DNA from: Lycium barbarum | Lineage: Eukaryota > Streptophyta > Magnoliopsida > Solanales > Solanaceae | DNA: 64,000 nucleotides | Assembly (NCBI RefSeq): GCF_019175385.1 | Contig: NC_083348.1 | Span: 3,177,001-3,241,000, forward strand | Reading direction: 5' to 3' | Shown: one piece after another, positions 44,400-53,625 of the stretch | Position numbering within the stretch: position 1 is the stretch's first letter | How the letters are laid out: every line of letters starts with the position of its first letter | Made by a program: the position numbers and the translations under genes | Notes under the pieces: model-generated | What the model was told of the DNA's origin: nothing | Seen by the model: the letters and a program-made list of their open reading frames with translations, nothing else | The model's database searches: none

Positions 44400-44760
44400 C
44401 CCCATATAATTAGAGTTTACAAAGAACAGTTACATCCGAAGCCAATAACGCAACCAAGACATTGTTTGTATCATCCATAAGAAAACTCTAGTGCAATATG
44501 CAGTGCTTGAGGAATTTAAAATTAAGCAACTACGACATTATAACTATGTTCTTAACAACTTGTATACAATAAGAATTGGGATTGGAATCTGAATCAACCG
44601 GTTCTTCCTTCACCAATTCTGACTTTGACGGAAATGAACTAGTTTCCGACGAATTTCCGGTGGCAAAGACTGAGAATTTCGAGGCTCTGTCAATCAAAAT
44701 AGCGTCGGAATGAAAATCGGAGGAGTTGGGTAATTGTTAGGTGACCCATTCCAGAGCTCT
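44400..44760. other. Core of the foldback element, possible captured sequence
   Basis: Non-repetitive between the two arms. A plus-strand frame open across about 44582-44714 (LESESTGSSFTNSDFDGN...SDEFPVAKTENFEAL) has protein-like composition, but no family is recognised. Confidence 0.35.
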
Positions 44761-45067
44761 AACTATATGGCAATAATGGCAGTAATGATGGTGAAGGCCT
44801 GGAGGGCAAGGAAATTTTAATAGTGGAGAAACAAATAAAGGACAAGGTAAAATGGGTTAGGGCTGATGAGGTGGCATGCCACGTGGCGTCCACCTCATCA
44901 AAACGTCAGGGTCACGTAGGATTGGATGTCCACCTTAGACAACTTTAATGAAAGAGGGTGTATTTGATCCAATAGTATAACGGTAAGGATATATTTGAAC
45001 CCAAAGTATAACGAGGATCATATATAAACTTTTTCTCATAGTACAGGAGTATATTTGGCCCTTTTCC

Positions 45068-45767
45068 AAATTTTGAATTATAGATACCATAACTGTAATA
45101 ATAATATAATAATAATAATGCGAATTTATAAAGAAATAAAAAAGGTATAAAAATCTCATTAATATTTTAGGTAAGAGAGGGAAAGGGGAGGGAGGGGGTA
45201 TGAGAGGAGGAATACTCAAACACAAATTATTATTCTTCAAAAGAGTTTTGCGAAAAAATACTTTTACTAAAAAATATTTTTGAAAATAAAGATATTTTCG
45301 AAATTTGATAAAATTATCGTATAAAGATCAAAAAAAATATATATTCTTTTTAAATCGCAAGGCAGAGGAAATGGATGAATTAAAAATCTTTGTGTACTAT
45401 ATTTGCGCCATTTATTTTCTATTTAATTAAAGTAAAATTTACTACTGACTTAGTACATAGTACTGGTACATGATACATCTTTGTGTTGGACCTCCATCTA
45501 CTCTCTTTCAGAGAAAATGAGATGAGCTAGGAGACTGTGAATTGTGTGAGAGAGAATGTGATAGAGATTGATGGGGTCTAACTACTATCACCTTTTAGCT
45601 GACGCATAGTACACCTATTCTACCTTTGATTCAAAGTGTAAATTTAACTATCTCTTCCTAAAAATGGTACATTTGAAGGTATCACATCTATTCTTGACAT
45701 TCTTGACACAATCCTTCTTCACGATAATTTTTTCCAAATCACAATCTAATTTATATGGCATTGCACC
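45068..45767. other. Intergenic sequence
   Basis: AT-rich. A stretch at about 45480-45600 is less AT-rich, but no gene is recognised. Confidence 0.6.
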
Positions 45768-46396
45768 TTAGGACTGAGCATGGTACGGTATTTGAACCTT
45801 CAGTACGGTAATTTTGATTTTTGATTTCTAAAAATATTATATCATTACCGTATTAAATTAATTCGGTATGGTTCGGTATTTTAAAGTTCGATTTCGTTGT
45901 TTTATGGTGCGGTAAATCAGTACCATAGTTTATCCGACTTTGACTTACATATACTCATATCGTGGAGATTATGACTTCCGCTACTTAAGAAACGTCTCAA
46001 TTATTATGTACTAAACACCTTACGCATGTAAAAAATATTCAAAGAAATTACAAGCAATTCCCTTCTTAAATCAATTACACAAAAAAGACATTCAAATCAA
46101 GATAGAGTAGTCAAAGTTCCAACATTTAAACAAATAGTTTTCTAATAATACTAGTTTATATATTTGTTAGTAGTATAATACTAAGATATATGAATTGCAT
46201 ATGTAATTATATACTTCGGTATGGTATTCGGTATTTCAGTATTTTCTTTATGAATACCCAATATCGTAATGAATACCAAACTTTTTAAAAATGCATACCA
46301 AATACCGCATCAAATACCATAATACCGAAACCGCAGTATAAAAAATTTCGATTTCTGTATGATAATCGGTATCTACCATACCATGCCCACCCCTAA
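45768..46396. mobile_element. hAT-like non-autonomous element (GGTGGGCATGGTA ends)
   Basis: The left edge TTAGGACTGAGCATGGTACG is mirrored by the inverted right edge TTAGGGGTGGGCATGGTATG. Subterminal TTCGGTATGGT / ACCATACC blocks lie on both sides. About 630 bp, non-coding. No clean 8 bp duplication was found; it adjoins the left end of the large MULE. Confidence 0.55.
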
Positions 46397-46475
46397 TTGG
46401 AGTCTGCAACCTAAATGACCCAAAATGTGATGAAAGGTACCAAAATACCCAAAAAAAAAAGTGACCAAAGTGACC

Positions 46476-46508
46476 GAAGTAACCTTTGCGCACTAATTTA
46501 GTGCGCAA
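46476..46508. promoter_or_regulatory. Palindrome in left MULE terminal repeat
   Basis: CCTTTGCGCACTAATTTAGT followed by GCGCAA forms a hairpin-capable palindrome preceded by GTGACCGAAGTAA. The same palindrome is longer and near-perfect in the right terminal repeat. Confidence 0.7.
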
Positions 46509-46588
46509 TATGGGTTCAATAAAATCCCGCCCAGCTTCATTTTCCAAGCTACTCTTCTTCACCTCTTCCATTTTTACTCTTTCAAATC

Positions 46589-47104
46589 ATGTCTCAAATC
46601 TCTGAAACGTCAAACTTTGCTATAGAACCCGATGTTTGTGAATGTGGTCGTTATGGTAAGCTAAAAACATCAAGGATCGAAGATAATCCGTGGTGTTATT
46701 TTTGGCATTGTAAAGTGCCCGAAGTAAATGTTTTTACATTTTTTTAGGATTTAATTTTTTTTCACATTATCTACATATTATACGTTTAAAAATTGATTTT
46801 CTTGTAATGTTTATAAGATATGGGCAGTTGCAAACATTTTCGTTGGGAAAATAGCATTCCCGTGGATAAAGCGGTGGCAGCGTAGATTAAAAAGCCTCTT
46901 GTTGATAGAGATACCGCAACGTCACGTATCTCAAGAGATACCATGAAGTTTGACTTGCAATTTAAGCTTATGGAAGCTAAAGAAAAGATTGACCTTTTGG
47001 AGGTCTTGCTAAAAGAATCCAAAGAAAAACAAAGTTTTCTCAAAGCTAACCTTAGAAAAACTCAACACAAGAAAAATGCTTTGAAAGAAAAACTGAAATT
47101 TTGA
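46589..47104 (+). pseudogene. GRF-type zinc finger plus coiled-coil protein carried by the MULE
   Basis: Exon 1 (46589 to about 46723) encodes MSQISETSNFAIEPDVCECG, then TS..EDNPWCYFWHC. Exon 2 (about 46818-47104) continues CKHFRWE and then a Lys/Glu/Leu-rich coiled coil (about 46940-47100) ending at TGA 47102-47104. The C-x-C-G...TS...NP.(R/W)..F..C...C..F.W pattern is that of plant GRF zinc fingers with a C-terminal coiled coil (established family pattern; assignment inferred). An in-frame TAG (about 46883-46885) and a donor site that does not keep frame suggest it is broken. It starts about 80 bp inside the left terminal repeat, so it probably used a promoter there. Confidence 0.7.
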
Positions 47105-47442
47105 AAGATTATTTGTGCTATGTTATTGTTGTTTATTATTTCTATGTATTTTGTTTATTAAGTTTAATATTTCTATGTATTTTGTTTTTCTATGTATTTT
47201 CTATTTATTTTGTTATTTTTATGTACTTTGTTTTTACTAGCTGCACGTTTTCATTTATTATGTAATCCTCACCCTTTATGTACTAATTTATCTGTTTTTT
47301 TTTTTAATTGTGAATTGTTGAACTTTTTATGTATTATTAACTCTAAGAAGATTATTTAAATTAATAATAGACTATAACAATCAAAGAAAATTAAAAACAT
47401 ACTAAAAATATTCAAATTGGTGACTTCATCATAAACTAAAAA

Positions 47443-47547
47443 AAGGGCAGTCCGGTGCACTAAGCTCCCGCTATGCGCGGGGTCCGAGAAAGGGCCGGAC
47501 CACAAGGGTCTATTGTACGCAGTCTTGCCTTGCATTTCTGCAAGAGG
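47443..47547 (-). mobile_element. 5'-truncated Au-like SINE, minus strand, 19 bp TSD
   Basis: 105 bp. On the minus strand it reads CCTCTTGCAGAAATGCAAGG...GACCCCGCGCATAGCGGGAG...GGACTGCCC(T)n. It is flanked by an exact 19 bp duplication CTTCATCATAAACTAAAAA (47424-47442 and 47548-47566). The tRNA-like 5' part is missing. The sequence matches the widespread Au SINE body (from memory). Confidence 0.92.
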
Positions 47548-47598
47548 CTTCATCATAAACTAAAAATACAAATTAACCACACGAGTCCGAAACTTAAA

Positions 47599-47802
47599 TT
47601 ACCCAAAATCTAAGAGAGTGAACCAAAAATCATCATTACGCTCTATAAGAAGGTGGGGTTTCATATCGTCTAGTTTGGAATCATTGTTATCAAGAAAACT
47701 TGATTCACTGGAATAGCTGCTATGATTTGAACTATCATCACCACTCCTATTCGAACCCTCTGGAAGGAATTAAGACCAATCTACATTTCTTTTACTCGAC
47801 AT
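47599..47802 (-). pseudogene. Short Ser/Asp-rich antisense ORF in the MULE
   Basis: 68 codons from ATG (47802-47800) to TAA (47601-47599), with one internal TAA at codon 11. The product is rich in Ser, Asn and Asp (SNRSGDDSSNHSSYSSESS). No family is recognised. It may be a real small element gene, now broken, or chance. Confidence 0.3.
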
Positions 47803-47918
47803 TGAATATGTTGTAGTCTAATAACAAATGAAAGGCTACTTATATAGATAGAAACCCCCAAGTACCCTCTGGGGGTGATCATTATGACCCTACCTACTTA
47901 CTTTATTATAAAAATATA

Positions 47919-48380
47919 TTAATCTTCATCGGACATTTCACAGTTCGAATCCCACTTGGATCTGAATCTTACGTAACCATGTTGACCATATTCTACCCTT
48001 AGGCAACGTAATTTCATCCGATTGTTCTCTTCGCGAAAACAGTTAAGAGCAAAATTCAACTCGTGTGGAGTGTCACGAGGCATTGACATAACATGTTTTT
48101 TTGGGCGTTTAAGCCCCAATGACCTCAAGTTTTGTTCAAGTGCTATAGCCTCCCTGACACGCTAATCTCACTCCTCTCTCATTGTGTTATTGTATTGTCA
48201 ATTGAATCTGTTGTTCGGGTTATTTGAGTATTTAAAATCATCATCTAGTTCCCATGTCCTACCCACTGCTTCGATTATGTCTTGTGGGGTAAAACATGTA
48301 ATAGAACCAATATCAGCAAATTGGGTATAGAATGACATGATAACTCGTTTTAATGTGAATGCTAGTTGTTCGTCAATCAT
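47919..48380 (-). pseudogene. Antisense MULE ORF of about 153 codons, unknown family, three internal stops
   Basis: A single minus-strand frame runs from ATG (48380-48378) to TAA (47921-47919). It is interrupted only by TGA, TGA and TAG clustered at about 48145-48200. The N-terminal part reads MIDEQLAFTLKRVIMSFYTQ, then FADIGSITCF; the C-terminal part is basic then acidic (GLKRPKKHVMSMPRDTPHEL ... NCEMSDED). Preservation of frame on both sides of the stop cluster argues for a former protein. No family is recognised. It lies between the GRF gene and the tandem array. Confidence 0.5.
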
Positions 48381-48407
48381 GTTATATACTACTCTTTATG
48401 ACACTAA

Positions 48408-48735
48408 CTTGTATTGTGCAATATTTAAATATACAATATATCAGCCATAGATGACACATTATTTGATCGCTTTTTATGACACATTATGCTTGATGTGACA
48501 ACAATGCTGCATTATTTGTCCTCTTTTTATGACACTAACTTGTATTTCGCAACATTTAAATGTGCAATATATGAGTCATAGATGACACACTATGCTTGTC
48601 CGCTTTTTATGAAACACTATGCTTGATGTGACAACACAATGCTCCATTATTTGACCACTTTTTATGACACACACTATGCTTGATGTAACAACACAATGCT
48701 GCATTATTTGTCCGCTTTTTATGACACTAACTTGT
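48408..48735. repeat. MULE internal tandem array, left part
   Basis: Units of TTTTTATGACACACTATGCT, TGATGTGACAACACAATGCT and CCATTATTTGACCGC (about 55-65 bp) alternate with a GTATTGCGCAACATTTAAAT, GCGCAATATATGAG block. The array is split by the solo LTR at 48736 and continues at 53093. Confidence 0.85.
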
Positions 48736-49591
48736 TGTCACGACCCAACTAGTGGGTCATGATGGGTACCCGGAGCTGACTACCGAGCACCACTCCTCAT
48801 GCTATCTATCATACTCGATCTGGGCATACAGTGCTCTTGACACAAGACTTATCATGAAACAACCTCCAAATAACTCCCAAAACATGTATATATACATAAA
48901 CCCACGAGGCTACAAAAATGATGTACAAAATATACAATGAAGATGATCATATGGCATCTAAAACCCACACATAAGTATCTACGAGCCTCTAACTAGAATA
49001 CTGAAATCATAGGAACGGGACAGGACCCCGCCATGCCCCAGCATGTACACAAAAGGATATACCAAGAAATGGCTACTCCGGAGTAGTGGAGTGCTCCTGC
49101 AAACTTGTTGTACAAGCTCCTAAGTGTCTGTACCATCTCTCTGTCTACCTGTAAGGGTGTCAAGTGGGTCGGGCCAGCCCGGCAAACCCGGCCCACCACC
49201 GGCCCAGCCCAAGCCCACTAAGAGGTGTAAGGGGCTGGGCTAGGTGGGTTTTATTAGGGGGCTGGGCCGGACAAGGTGGACAGCCCACCAGCCCGGCCCA
49301 CCAGCAGCCCGGGTGATGGCCCAGCGGGGCACCGGCCCGGCCCGGCCCACTTCAAATAAAAAAAAAGATAAGTACTACATTTATTACTAATAATAAGTAT
49401 TTTAAAAACATTGTATCCCAATAAAATAGTTGTAGCTATAATTGTGGGATTTTTAAAATTTTGGAAGCAAATATATGAAATATTTATTAATTGTTCAAAC
49501 CATAGTTAGAATCTTACTTTAGTTAATTAAAACTTAACCATTAATTTTAACCTATGTAATGTGTCTCTTATTCAAGTAAGAATAACAGACA

Positions 49592-50005
49592 ATGGCGTTT
49601 TTCGAAGATGGAGTTAATGCACTGGATTGGTGGAGGAACAATAGAAGACAATTTCCCGTTCTTTCAACAATGGCTAGAGATGGGCTAAATGTTCCAATGT
49701 CAACTGTTGCATCAGAAAGTGCATTTAGCCAAGGAAGGCAGCAGCTCGGAGACAACCGACACTCATTGGGCAGCAACGCAATGAATGTTCTAGTATGTTT
49801 CAGAGATTGGATTAGATCAGAGCGAAGAAATCAAGGAAGAGAACAAGATTCAAGAGAAGACCAGCAACTTGAAGATATAATGTCACTTGGAGATCCATCG
49901 GTACAAACATCTCCAATGTATGGAGATGTCGATTATGAAAATTTTGAGCCAATTCCTCCTAATGTTAATATGGAAGAATTGAATAAAATGGTGGAAAATA
50001 TGTAG
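49592..50005 (+). pseudogene. hAT transposase C-terminal dimerisation domain fragment
   Basis: 137 codons, ATG 49592 to TAG 50003-50005. It contains the hATC pattern DWWRNNRRQFPVLSTMARDG, then VPMSTVASESAFSQGRQQL and FRDWI. This domain mediates transposase dimerisation. The BED zinc finger and RNase H-like catalytic core, normally several hundred residues upstream, are absent, so it cannot transpose itself. The frame is intact, so a short protein could in principle still be made. The acidic C-terminal tail after residue 90 is typical of plant relatives. Confidence 0.9.
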
Positions 50006-51088
50006 ATTTAAATTTGAAGAGTTGTCAAATTGAATTTTCTTTTTCTAGTTTAAGTTTACGAAATCAAAGAAAAGTAAATGTAAGTTTGTAAGCTTTAAAG
50101 TTTAAATTCGACTTTGCAATTATCGATTAATAAAACTAAAGGCTCACTGAGCCTTTGAATTTCTTTTCAAATTTGTGTTATAATTTTATTTACAAGAATA
50201 ATAATCTGTACGCAGTCAAAATAGAACTATAAATGTAATTGTGTAAAACTAATCCTACACAAGCAGCAACTCCAAGATAAATTTCTGCAAGGAGGGACAA
50301 ACATTGATCAGTGCCCAAAAGCAACAAGACATTATAAGAGGCTGACAAAATCAATGAAATGACAAGCCTCTGAAATTGTTGATGCATGAAATAAATCAAA
50401 TACCCCTTTTAAGTTACTATCTTGCTGTTGGCTTACACAAGTTCAAAAATATTTCAATAGGTTATACAGTATATAATAATATAAACTATTAGTTATATAT
50501 ATATATATATATATTAATAAAATCTTATTAGTTTCAAATATTTTATATATAATAATAATTAAATATTTTTTAGCGTATTGAAATGTCTCCGCCGATGATG
50601 GAGGTGTGACAATCTGCACATGACATTAGGACTTAGGATTAGATAAGATAATTAAATTAAGAACTTTGGCTTAGTATTAAAACTCATGTGCATTGTTCCC
50701 ATTTAGTTCCCATTTAGATGAGTAGGAAATTTAGAGAAAGAGGAGAGTAGGGAATTGTGAGATAATATGGAGAGGAATGAATGGTATTTATAGATTGAAA
50801 ATACGGCCAAAGTATAATTTAAGGAACTTGATGGTTAAAATAAAGTTGACAACAACTAGATTTTAAAGTATCAAACTTAATAAATTTTAGTATTAGAACT
50901 TTTTTTAAAAATAATTAAAATCCGCCTCGGCCCACTAACTAAAACTCGGCCCGGCCCACTAACGGGCCCGGTTAGCCCGAGGTGTAGCCCCTATCGGAGG
51001 TGGGCTGGGTCGGACACCCTTTCCCTCTCCAAGCTCGGCCCCTTGTGGCCCACGTTAAAATGGTCCGGCCCGGCCCACTTGACACCCA
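50006..51088. other. Non-coding right part of the hAT element
   Basis: AT-rich sequence with an (AT)n tract (about 50493-50514), then the GC-rich subterminal repeats (50925-51088). No gene is seen. Confidence 0.7.
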
Positions 51089-52624
51089 TACCTGTGGGCA
51101 TGAACACAGCGTCCATAAAGAAAAGGACGTCAGTACGAATAATATACTGAATATATATGGCATGTACAAAAGCATAATAAAGACATAAAGAACATAAAGC
51201 GAGGAGCAAACATGTAGTTGGTTGCCTCTTAAGGCGGAGTCATGCATGCTAACTTTATAGTAAAAATAATATCATATCATACATATGTAAGCTGCCCAAC
51301 CATATAGGTACGGTGTGATCATAATTAGCCCGCGTCCAGGCCTCCCGCGTCCGGGGTGTAAGCTACTCACTGCAGTGGTGTGTCTGCCCGGCCGCCTATA
51401 GGGCGGCGCGGTTTTATACTTCCCGGCTATGTAAGCACGGTGTGATTATACATAAAAATAACATAAGCATGCATGAGAGCCCATGTGAAAGTTACAACTC
51501 TATCGGAGCGACGTAAGGTCGGTAACCTTCAATTATGTTATGGAATCATGATCGTCACGTCTCACCCTGAAGGAACTAGTAACATGAGGTGAGACTAACA
51601 ATGAGAAGCAACATCAATGAAATCATAAAGATAAGAATATTGAGCTCATTATCATCATCATTATCATGGAACATAGCTCATCTCTATCTCATAAGAAGCC
51701 CTTAAGAACCTTTAACCTTCATCTTTTAGGATGTAAGAAGACCATGGGAATATAGGAAAGGAATCACAAAATAAGAGTCATGCCTTTGAAAGAAAAGGAC
51801 TAGCCTTACATACCTTTACGTCTCTCTAACTTTGCCGACTAAATGCTTCCTTCCAAGTTCACGATTCTACATTCAAGGGAATTCGTACTAAGATTAGATA
51901 ACCGGAGACATACTTGAAGCTAAGCTAAGGCGACTAAGGGCTAATGAAAATTGGGCAGCGCTTCCTTTGTTTCTACAACTTTCTTCATATAATATAACAA
52001 CTCCCAAACATCAATAACAACATCTATAATATCATAATCAATAAACTTTGTTAAGCTAGACATTATTCAATTCTTAAAATTCTCTCTCAAAGTCATCCAT
52101 AACCATAGTTACCACCCAACGTCATATTCATTCACATATAATGCTTCTTTAACATCCTTAATATCATTCATAACAAGATTATACCCATAACATGTCAAGA
52201 ACTATTATTCAAGTCAAGTCACTATTCAAGAATACCACTAATTCCATATTTGAACTCCATATTCTACTTTCTTCCTCAATCCAAATCATTCAACCATTCA
52301 ATACTCTTATTAGCGTAAAATGAATAAAAAAACTCACATTTGATTATGTAGGAATGGGCTTTGGATGAAAATACATCACTTGGAGAAAACCCCAACTTCA
52401 ATTCCAAAGGAATTTCTAGCTTCCCATAACCCTAGCTAGCATCCTTGCACTTGATTCCACTAATTTTTGGTATTTGATCTTTGATCCCCCTTGAATTTAT
52501 GTTAGTAAGATGCGCAGAGGGTTCTAGAGGTTTCAAGAAGTGTGGAGGAAATGAGAAATAAGACTTTGGGGTCATCTTTATAAAAATAAAAAAAATAAAA
52601 ATAAAAAATAAAAAAACTGCCCGC

Positions 52625-52760
52625 TAGGATTTATACGGACACTTATACGGTCCGTATAATTTTATACAGTCTGTATAAGTGACCGTATAATACTCCCAGT
52701 GATCACCTCTCACTGTGACTGTTATACGGACCATATAATGGGTCGTATAACTCACCTTCC
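52625..52760. repeat. TATACGG/CCGTATAA palindrome cluster in LTR B
   Basis: ACTTATACGGTCCGTATAAT and variants repeat here. The position in the LTR corresponds to 14125-14285 in the sister copy. Confidence 0.75.
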
Positions 52761-53092
52761 TCCCGACTTGTTCTCGTTGCTCTATTTGATCTCCAATCCT
52801 TATGGGACCTTCTTAACACTTGTTTAACACTTCATTAACAATCTAAGGAGCATTATAACTCTTCCTTAAGACATTATTAAATCAACATTAGCTCGGTACT
52901 TTGCAAAACCTTTCCAAAACACGACTTATACTTCTCCTTCCTCAACGAACTTTCTTCTCTTGCCTCAAATGTCTTTGGAATCTTAATTAGAATCGTTAAG
53001 TACCCCTTCTTACTTGTAGGGACATCATTGACATCTTACCCTGCGTTAGTCTATTTACCGCACAACGACATGAAATTTTTCGAGGTGTAACA

Positions 53093-53460
53093 CTTGTATT
53101 GCGCAACATTTAAATGCGCAATATATGAGCCATAGATGACACACTATGCTTGTCCGGTTTTTATGACACACTATGCTTGATGTGACAATACAATGCTCCA
53201 TTATTTGACCACTTTTTATGATACTAACTTGTATTGTGCAACATTTAAATGCGCAATATATGAGTCATAGATGACACACTATGCTTGTCCGCTTTTTATG
53301 ACACACTATGCTTGATTTGACAACACAATGCTCCATTATTTGATCGCTTTTTATGACACACTATGCTTGATGTGACAACACAATGCTACATTATTTGACC
53401 GCTTTTTATGACACACTATGCTTGATTTGACAACACCATGCTACATTATTTCAAAAGTAC
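53093..53460. repeat. MULE internal tandem array, right part
   Basis: Continuation of the array at 48408-48735 with about six more units (ATGACACACTATGCTTGATG and ACAACACAATGC). It ends with TACTGCGCAGTATTTTCATG and CGCAATAGGG, which echo the GCGCA motif of the terminal repeats. Confidence 0.85.
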
Positions 53461-53625
53461 TGCGCAGTATTTTCATGCGCAATAGGGTTCCCACGTTTTT
53501 TCAATGTTCAATTTTGCGCTCATATTTTTCCTATTTAATATGAATGTTGGATGAGGTAAAAACTCATTCATTTCATAAGTTGAAGTCTTTTAAGTTCTTG
53601 AAAAAACTCAAACTTCAAAGAAAAA

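Larger units (their letters stand above)
43204..45067. mobile_element. Foldback/Mutator-type element with about 300 bp TIRs and nested solo LTR
   Basis: The left end GGAAAAGGGCCAAATATATC is matched by the inverted right end GGAAAAGGGCCAAATATACT. The two arms stay inverted copies for about 300 bp each, skipping the copia-like LTR at 43357-44251 in the left arm. They include the GATGAGGTGGACG, CACGTGG and TGCCACCTCATCA blocks. Flanks of 11 bp agree at 9 positions (43193-43203 and 45068-45078), a possible old duplication. The core 44400-44750 is unrelated to the arms. Confidence 0.8.
49154..51088 (+). mobile_element. Internally deleted hAT element, 8 bp TSD
   Basis: 1935 bp with terminal inverted repeats AGGGTGTCAAGTGGGTCGGG and (inverted right end) TGGGTGTCAAGTGGGCCGGG. 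It is flanked by TACCTGTA (49146-49153) and TACCTGTG (51089-51096), an 8 bp duplication with one mismatch. The unoccupied target is visible in the sister LTR near 16780. Both subterminal regions are dense in GGCCCGGCCC/GGGCCGGG motifs, a likely transposase-binding array. Only the transposase C-terminus remains. Confidence 0.92.
48736..53092 (-). mobile_element. Solo LTR, Gypsy-type (family B), minus strand, TSD CTTGT, with nested hAT
   Basis: On the minus strand it reads TGTTACACCTCGAAAAATTT...GTTGGGTCGTGACA. A perfect duplication CTTGT lies at 48731-48735 and 53093-53097. It is the same family as 13777-17206 (same start, TATACGG palindromes, GAACACAGCGTCC block). Without the hAT element it is about 2.4 kb, some 1 kb shorter than the other copy, which carries the 32 bp minisatellite and other extra sequence. 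Confidence 0.93.

Noticed and set aside
45768..46396. Treating the GGTGGGCATGGTA element as the left end of the MULE
   Set aside because: It has its own inverted right terminus and no counterpart at the right end of the MULE.
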